Positions 59,898 to 64,000 of a stretch of DNA of 64,000 nt are shown in pieces. Below the pieces are notes generated by a model. It was not told the origin of the DNA. It saw only the letters and a list, made by a program, of their open reading frames with translations, and searched no databases. Source of the DNA: Lentibacillus sp. CBA3610 (lineage in GTDB: Bacteria; Bacillota; Bacilli; Bacillales; Amphibacillaceae); NCBI RefSeq assembly GCF_013373365.1, contig NZ_CP035925.1, positions 2,604,001 to 2,668,000 of the forward strand. Direction: 5' to 3'. The position numbers and the translations under genes were made by a program. How positions within the stretch are numbered: the stretch's first letter is position 1; every line of letters begins with the position of its first letter.

Positions 59898-60431
59898 CTA
59901 ATTAACAAGATTTAATAGATTTTTAGTGTTCATTGCCATTAATTTATAATCCCCAGCAGGACGCAAATATTTAAAATCAAATTTCGAATAAAAATTAACT
60001 GTGTTTTCGGTTGATTCGACTGTTATTAAAGAACAACCAGATAATTTCGCTACTTTAGTACAATTTGTTAAAACAGAGCTCATAATGTATAATCCGATTC
60101 CTTGATTTTGATACCGACTATCTACACCAATATAATGAAGCCTGATTGCCGGGATTTCCTTAACCTTTTGAGGGAGATATATTTGCACTTCTTCCCTTTT
60201 CTGTTTGTTCATTTTAATTGTTTCGTTAAACAATGAATAAAACCCGATTAAATTTTGATCGCCATCAAAGAATAATCGGGTTCTGACTAAATTCCGTTGC
60301 ATTAACTTAAATGCTTCCTGTTGTAAAAATGTCTCCACCTGGTTATCTCCATCTTTGTCCACACACTGAAACCTATTTATATACGCGTTATTTTGTTCAT
60401 TTAAAAATTCCTCTGAAATGTTTCGGTCCAC
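59898..60431 (-). CDS. GNAT-family N-acetyltransferase
   Basis: A 177-residue acetyl-CoA-dependent acyltransferase. The pyrophosphate-binding motif A is visible as IGVDSRYQNQGIG followed by a helix, then a VESTENTVNFYSKFDFKYL motif B typical of GNATs. It starts at a GTG five nucleotides after the stop of a small 59-residue gene, with GGGGAAATAAGGG near. The pairing resembles GNAT toxin-antitoxin modules (TacAT-like), but the small partner lacks a recognised antitoxin fold, so an ordinary acetyltransferase remains possible. Confidence 0.85.
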   Translation of the reverse strand: MDRNISEEFLNEQNNAYINRFQCVDKDGDNQVETFLQQEAFKLMQRNLVRTRLFFDGDQNLIGFYSLFNETIKMNKQKREEVQIYLPQKVKEIPAIRLHYIGVDSRYQNQGIGLYIMSSVLTNCTKVAKLSGCSLITVESTENTVNFYSKFDFKYLRPAGDYKLMAMNTKNLLNLVN

Positions 60432-60436
60432 GACCC

Positions 60437-60616
60437 TTATTTCCCCCGTTTCTGCTCCTGATATTGCTCAATTAGCTCTTTAACAAATTTGCTGGGCTCA
60501 GGAGGATTATTGACAAATTCAGTAAAATCTTTAAACTCTTTCTCTGAATCAAAGTTAATTTCCGTTGACTTAACCGGTTTTGTTGCTGAAGTCATTTTTT
60601 TATCCTCCTTTGTCAT
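60437..60616 (-). CDS. Small protein upstream of the GNAT gene (possible antitoxin)
   Basis: 59 residues, (M)TKEDKKMTSATKPVK..., charged, with an acidic middle (NFDSEKEFKDFTEF) and a basic C-terminal helix (KFVKELIEQYQEQKRGK). The ATG at 60616 has GGAGGT seven bases upstream; a second ATG at 60595 also has AAAGGAGG, so initiation could occur at either. No family is recognised. Tight linkage to the GNAT gene suggests co-translation and perhaps a toxin-antitoxin relationship. Confidence 0.65.
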   Translation of the reverse strand: MTKEDKKMTSATKPVKSTEINFDSEKEFKDFTEFVNNPPEPSKFVKELIEQYQEQKRGK

Positions 60617-60782
60617 AACTAGCACCTCCTAGAATATATCATATTCACTAAGGTGCTCGATATTTACCTTAAGTATACAATATTTCTGAATTTTAATCAA
60701 AACATATATTTTTAATTAGCAGACCCACCTTATCCTGTTACATAGTACTTAAGAAGGAATTATGCTCACTGCCGTTTAAACG

Positions 60783-60810
60783 TTTACTTTCCCGGTAAAA
60801 TTGATAATAC
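60783..60810 (+). promoter_or_regulatory. Possible sodC promoter
   Basis: TTTACT, 16 nt spacer, TAATAC, about 27 nt upstream of the sodC start. Confidence 0.4.
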
Positions 60811-60837
60811 CAACTTTACTAAGAAAGGAGCTCCTAA

Positions 60838-61422
60838 ATGAAGCGTTGGCTATTCGCACTCACAGTGTTAACTGTTGCCATCGTCCTGGCAGCTTGCAAC
60901 GGTAACGCAAACGATTCAGAACAGCACAATGATAACGGTGATCAAACCAGCCAACAAGAGGACGGAACGCAAGCATCTGTTACAGTGGATTTAAAAAATG
61001 GGGACGAACAATCGGTTGGTACTGCCGAACTGGAACAAGTATCGAATGGTGTCAACATTACACTTGAAGGAACAGACATTCCAAAAGGGACACACGGTTT
61101 TCATATCCATGAAAATGGGACGTGTGAATCACCCGATTTTGAATCAGCAGGCGGACACTTTAATCCCGATGATACCGACCATGGATTTGATACATCAGAT
61201 GGACCGCACGCAGGTGACTTGCCTAACATCACAGTTAGCGAAGATGGTACTGTCACCATGTCTTATCTTGCAAAAGATGTAACATTGGAGACTGGCAGCA
61301 ACAACTCACTGCTTGACGATGGCGGAACAGCATTGATGATCCACGAAGGCAAAGATGACGGCGAATCACAGCCATCCGGTGATGCCGGCAACCGGTTTGC
61401 ATGCGGCACGATCAGCGAATGA
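60838..61422 (+). CDS. sodC: Cu/Zn superoxide dismutase lipoprotein
   Basis: Converts superoxide to peroxide and oxygen at the outer face of the membrane. 194 residues: lipoprotein signal with LAAC lipobox (Cys20), a Glu/Asp/Asn-rich linker (about 21-48), then the SodC beta-barrel. All metal ligands appear present: GFHIHENGTC (two His), GGHFNP (bridging His), TDHGF and GPHAGDLP (His, His, Asp), and ALMIHEG (His). The Cys pair (GTC and FACG) and an Arg-like NRFACG are kept. AAGAAAGGAGCTCCTAA precedes the ATG. A terminator follows. It stands as a single-gene unit. Confidence 0.93.
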   Translation: MKRWLFALTVLTVAIVLAACNGNANDSEQHNDNGDQTSQQEDGTQASVTVDLKNGDEQSVGTAELEQVSNGVNITLEGTDIPKGTHGFHIHENGTCESPDFESAGGHFNPDDTDHGFDTSDGPHAGDLPNITVSEDGTVTMSYLAKDVTLETGSNNSLLDDGGTALMIHEGKDDGESQPSGDAGNRFACGTISE

Positions 61423-61424
61423 TA

Positions 61425-61469
61425 GCACAAAAACGCAGTCCTCATATTGGGGCTGCAGTTTTTTTGTGC
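61425..61469 (+). terminator. Intrinsic terminator of sodC
   Basis: GCACAAAAACGCAG (61425-61438) pairs with CTGCAGTTTTTTTGTGC (61453-61469), starting 3 nt after the stop codon. Confidence 0.75.
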
Positions 61470-61489
61470 CAGGATAGTTTTTCCTTTCG

Positions 61490-61592
61490 CTCAAACTGTC
61501 ACAAAAACGGCTCATGTTCACTGAAATCGGCTCATGTTGTCACAAAACCCGCTCAAGTTCACATTTTCCCGGCTCAAACTGTCACAATTAAT
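61490..61592. repeat. Short GCTCA...GTCACAA repeats
   Basis: CGCTCAAACTGTCACAAAA, CGGCTCATGTTCACTGAAAT, CGGCTCATGTTGTCACAAAA, CCGCTCAAGTTCACATTTT and CGGCTCAAACTGTCACAA follow one another at about 20-21 bp spacing. No gene. Confidence 0.7.
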
Positions 61593-61732
61593 CGACGTTT
61601 ATTCCATTTGTTATCTTAAGACAAGCAATTTCACCGTTAAATAAAAGCTGCTGAACCCTAAATTACGCAGGGCTTTCTTCCAGCAATATCAAGAGAGAGT
61701 CAGCAGCAGTCAACGGGCTTGTCGGTCTGCCC

Positions 61733-61781
61733 GCAAATAACGAGGGGCTGCTGAAAAATTCAGCAGCCCCTCGTTATTTGC
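61733..61781. terminator. Perfect 23-bp hairpin between sodC and the DUF2922 gene
   Basis: GCAAATAACGAGGGGCTGCT continues into GAA, loop AAA, then the exact complement to 61781. It lies 12 nt beyond the DUF2922 stop and can serve as a bidirectional terminator. Confidence 0.75.
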
Positions 61782-61792
61782 TGTTCACCTCA

Positions 61793-62008
61793 TTACGGCA
61801 ATTCAATCTCTTCAACCGTACGCTCAACGATCCGTGCTTCTTTGATCGATACGACATCACCGCCTGATGATGTGAACGCGTTCTGATTGATGATTTCCTC
61901 CATCGCAGCTTTGATAGCTTCCGGATCAGCAGGCTCTACCGGCTTCTCCAGCGAGTAAGTTACCGTCTTGCCATCTTCGTTTAAAAATTTCAATTCAAGC
62001 TTTTTCAT
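61793..62008 (-). CDS. DUF2922 domain protein
   Basis: 71 residues starting MKKLELKFLNEDGKTVTYSL after AAAGGAGGTGACAAA. The pattern of KKLELxFxNxxGK, then VEPADPEAIKAAMEEIINQNAF, then a C-terminal GGDVVSIKEARIVERTVEEIEL matches the small DUF2922 proteins of Bacilli. The function is unknown. These genes usually lie beside a DUF1659 gene, as here. Confidence 0.85.
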   Translation of the reverse strand: MKKLELKFLNEDGKTVTYSLEKPVEPADPEAIKAAMEEIINQNAFTSSGGDVVSIKEARIVERTVEEIELP

Positions 62009-62285
62009 TTTGTCACCTCCTTTATCGTTGCATGCTTCAGCGGCGGACGCTCCATTATGAATCGGTGCTTGCAGCCATGACTATTTATTCTTTATCGGGT
62101 GCTAAGTGCTGCAGCCCAAGCAAGAATTCCCCCAAATAGTCGCCGACAGATGAACACCAAGCGGATTTCGGTTCAGCTTTTATTAAACGAGCTTGTTAAA
62201 CCGCTCCAAGCCTCACCAATTCTCATTTTGCCTCTAAATGATTCCTATTCACTGGACGAGCGGAGCCGCTGCACGTTTAAGAAAA

Positions 62286-62510
62286 TCACACTTCTGTGAT
62301 TTCGGAACTGTCATTACGTTCCACATTGACGAGCGGGCGCTCCTGCAATCCTGTCACAGCGTTCGCGATCGCATAAAGCTGATCAGCTGTTGCGGTTGTC
62401 TTCACGTTGTTGAAGCCTTTCGTTTTATAAAGCTGCTCCCCCGAAACCTCATCCACGCCATCGTCGAGGATAAGGCGCAACCGCGAATCAATCATTTGTT
62501 GTTCAGCCAT
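62286..62510 (-). CDS. DUF1659 domain protein
   Basis: 74 residues from the ATG at 62510, which has GAAAGGAGGTGGCAAC upstream. SRLRLILDDGVDEVSGEQLY and the TKGFNNVKTTATADQLYAIA stretch match DUF1659 proteins, the usual partner of DUF2922. The function is unknown. The 277-bp gap before the DUF2922 gene shows no further gene. Confidence 0.85.
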   Translation of the reverse strand: MAEQQMIDSRLRLILDDGVDEVSGEQLYKTKGFNNVKTTATADQLYAIANAVTGLQERPLVNVERNDSSEITEV

Positions 62511-62530
62511 GTTGCCACCTCCTTTCACCC

Positions 62531-62627
62531 CTACAATCGAAAGAAAAAGCAAAAAGGGGGCGTCAAAAATAAAAAAATTTTTTTGGATTGAGATGCCCCC
62601 TTTTGACGGGTTGATTTCGATTGTAGG
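62531..62627. repeat. 97-bp interrupted palindrome
   Basis: Outer arms CCTACAATCGAAA (62531-62543) and TTTCGATTGTAGG (62615-62627) are perfect, as are inner arms AAAAGGGGGC (62553-62562) and GCCCCCTTTT (62595-62604). The centre is a run of A then T. It lies 20 bp upstream of the DUF1659 gene. Confidence 0.8.
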
Positions 62628-62754
62628 AAAAAGAGAGGTTTTAAGGTTTGGGATATAAGGAAAATTACCGGCGGCTGCCGAAAATAAACAGCATTGTGGC
62701 GGTTTATGGTGGGAAGTTTCGTGAGCTGGGAGTGCTGTCCGGCGCTTGGGAAGG

Positions 62755-63030
62755 GGTCCTCACACGATTTGAGGCGGTTCTCGACCGGTTTGAAGCGGCT
62801 CTCGCTCGTTTTGGAGATGTTCTCGCACGATTAAAAGCGGCTCCCGCACGGTTTGGAGGGGTTCTCGCACGATTTGAGCCTGCTCCCGCTCGTTTTGGAG
62901 CGACTCTCGCACGTTTCAGGACGCTTCTCGCACGTTTTGAGGGCGCTCTCGCACGGTTTGAGCCGGCTCTCGCACGTTTTGAAGCGGCTCTCGCACGTTT
63001 TGAGCCTGATCTCGCACGATTTACCGCGCC
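62755..63030. repeat. 21-bp tandem repeat array, second locus
   Basis: About 13 units of TCGCACGNTTTGAGSCGGCTC with a 21-bp period, the same family as 37262-37590. The open frames it creates on both strands (LARFEPA / SNRARAP heptads) lack start signals. The array fills the gap between the DUF1659 gene and the dehydrogenase gene. Confidence 0.9.
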
Positions 63031-63192
63031 CCCACACACAGAATTGATGCTGTCACAGGCTAACACTGCTCAATCGCTTCCGCCCGCCACCAGATCGATT
63101 GGCACAGAACTCATCCGCTTCAAACAATCTAAAAAGAACCCCCACCCATAAACATACGGATGGCGGTTCCTGATTCAATCGTCTAAAGAAGG

Positions 63193-64000
63193 CTACAAGC
63201 TCCAGTAATGATAACCGTGAGCTTCACTTTCTTTACGATCCAAAATGCTTTTAACGTCAATCAATACCTTGTTTTCGGTTCGGTATAGGCTGTCCAGCGT
63301 GTTCAGATCATATTGGTCCTTGATTTCCTGGTGGCCGATAGCCAATACGACACAATCCAAATCCTTCAATTGATCTTTTTCAACAAGCTCAATGCCGAAT
63401 TCATCATAGACGGCTTTTTGATCGGCAACCGGGTCGTGGACGACAACGTCAACACCATAGTCCTTCAGCTCCTCAATGATGTCGATGACTTTGGTGTTCC
63501 GGACATCCGGGACATCTTCCTTGAATGTGATACCGAGGACGCCGACTCTGGCGCTGCTGATTTCCTGTTTGGCATGGATCATTTTCTTAATGATATTTGA
63601 TCCGATATATTTGCCCATATCATCGTTGATTTTCCGGCCGGACAGGATGATTTGCGAGTGATGGCCGAGCTGTTCAGCTTTATAGGTGAAATAATACGGG
63701 TCAACGCCAATGCAGTGGCCGCCGACAAGGCCTGGTGTGAATTTCAGGAAGTTCCATTTGGTGCCGGCTGCCTCCAATACGGCATTTGTGTTAATATCCA
63801 TTTTATTGAATACCATCGAGAGCTCGTTCATGAAGGCAATATTAATATCACGCTGTGAGTTTTCAATCACTTTAGCAGCCTCTGCCACCTTAATCGACTC
63901 TGCTTCATGGACGCCGGCCTCAATAATCGCGTCATACACGCTTGAGACTTCACTTAATGCTTCATCATCAGAGCCGGATACGATTTTAATGATTTTTGTC
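63193..64000 (-). CDS. Nucleotide-sugar dehydrogenase (UDP-HexNAc 6-dehydrogenase type), 5' end beyond the window
   Basis: The C-terminal 269 codons or so of a UDP-glucose/GDP-mannose dehydrogenase-family enzyme, which oxidises a UDP-sugar C6 to a uronate for capsule or teichuronic polymers. Visible features: the central helical domain with AEAAKVIENSQRDINIAFMN, catalytic Cys in PGLVGGHCIGVDPYY, and the C-terminal nucleotide-binding domain with GVLGITFKEDVPDVRNTK. VGGHCIGVDPYY points to the UDP-N-acetylglucosamine/galactosamine branch (WbpA/TviB-like) rather than UDP-glucose. The frame is open to base 64000, so the N-terminal Rossmann domain is missing. Confidence 0.9.
   Translation of the reverse strand, partial: TKIIKIVSGSDDEALSEVSSVYDAIIEAGVHEAESIKVAEAAKVIENSQRDINIAFMNELSMVFNKMDINTNAVLEAAGTKWNFLKFTPGLVGGHCIGVDPYYFTYKAEQLGHHSQIILSGRKINDDMGKYIGSNIIKKMIHAKQEISSARVGVLGITFKEDVPDVRNTKVIDIIEELKDYGVDVVVHDPVADQKAVYDEFGIELVEKDQLKDLDCVVLAIGHQEIKDQYDLNTLDSLYRTENKVLIDVKSILDRKESEAHGYHYWSL

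Noticed and set aside
62648-63151. Similar heptad-repeat open frames near the end of the window
   Set aside because: Same 21-bp repeat family and same reasons.

Overview
The window looks like chromosomal DNA of a moderately halophilic, low-to-mid GC Bacillaceae (Lentibacillus/Virgibacillus/Oceanobacillus-like). This is inferred from the acidic composition of the secreted proteins, strong AGGAGG ribosome binding sites, a tapA-sipW-tasA matrix operon and the B. subtilis-type enzyme set. No rRNA, tRNA or CRISPR array was seen. Genus is not proven.

Layout. (1) 1-4.8 kb: end of a tagatose/galactose route on the + strand: a GAT-family PTS IIC subunit (5' end outside the window), lacC and lacD. lacD is split by a 1.7-kb IS1380-like element with intact ends but a dead transposase. 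(2) 4.9-8.3 kb: a secreted GH2 beta-galactosidase. (3) 9.3-10 kb: a REP-associated tyrosine transposase (RAYT). About 20 copies of a roughly 52-bp palindrome of the family it probably mobilises are scattered through the window, most of them within a few bases of stop codons. (4) 10.5-47.4 kb: a long run of exported hydrolases, nearly all on the minus strand: three M14 carboxypeptidases, a class A beta-lactamase-like serine hydrolase, gamma-glutamyltranspeptidase (plus a decayed second copy), a D-aminoacylase-like amidohydrolase, S15 peptidase and EEP nuclease/phosphatase pseudogenes, an AmiE-like serine hydrolase, NamZ (DUF1343), a NagZ-M28 fusion and a second NagZ. Almost every one carries the same helical module of about 80 residues, which I recognise as the FIMAH domain. 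A tapA-sipW-tasA-like biofilm operon lies between the two NagZ genes. (5) 24.9-33.7 kb: a zone of gene decay (second GGT, second tasA, metal P-type ATPase, Dps, S15 peptidase, EEP protein). (6) 49-59.7 kb: a glycolate-use locus (LldP-type permease, FAH-family hydrolase, glcD/F/E, malate synthase G, divergent LysR), with several of its genes frameshifted. (7) 59.9-64 kb: a GNAT enzyme paired with a small upstream gene, a Cu/Zn SOD lipoprotein, the DUF1659/DUF2922 pair and a nucleotide-sugar dehydrogenase that runs off the end.

How it may work together. The extracellular AmiE/NamZ/NagZ trio mirrors the B. subtilis muropeptide-recycling set. With carboxypeptidases, an aminopeptidase, GGT and a D-aminoacylase alongside, the locus looks like an extracellular kit for dismantling peptidoglycan or gamma-glutamyl/D-amino-acid polymers, with FIMAH as a common tag of unknown purpose. 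Jelly-roll modules have moved between these enzymes; in the D-aminoacylase the module appears circularly permuted and inserted into the catalytic domain.

Caution: several frameshifts are single-base changes, some in homopolymers, so sequencing error cannot be separated from true pseudogenes by eye. Family names come from recognition of motifs; no profile or database search was run.
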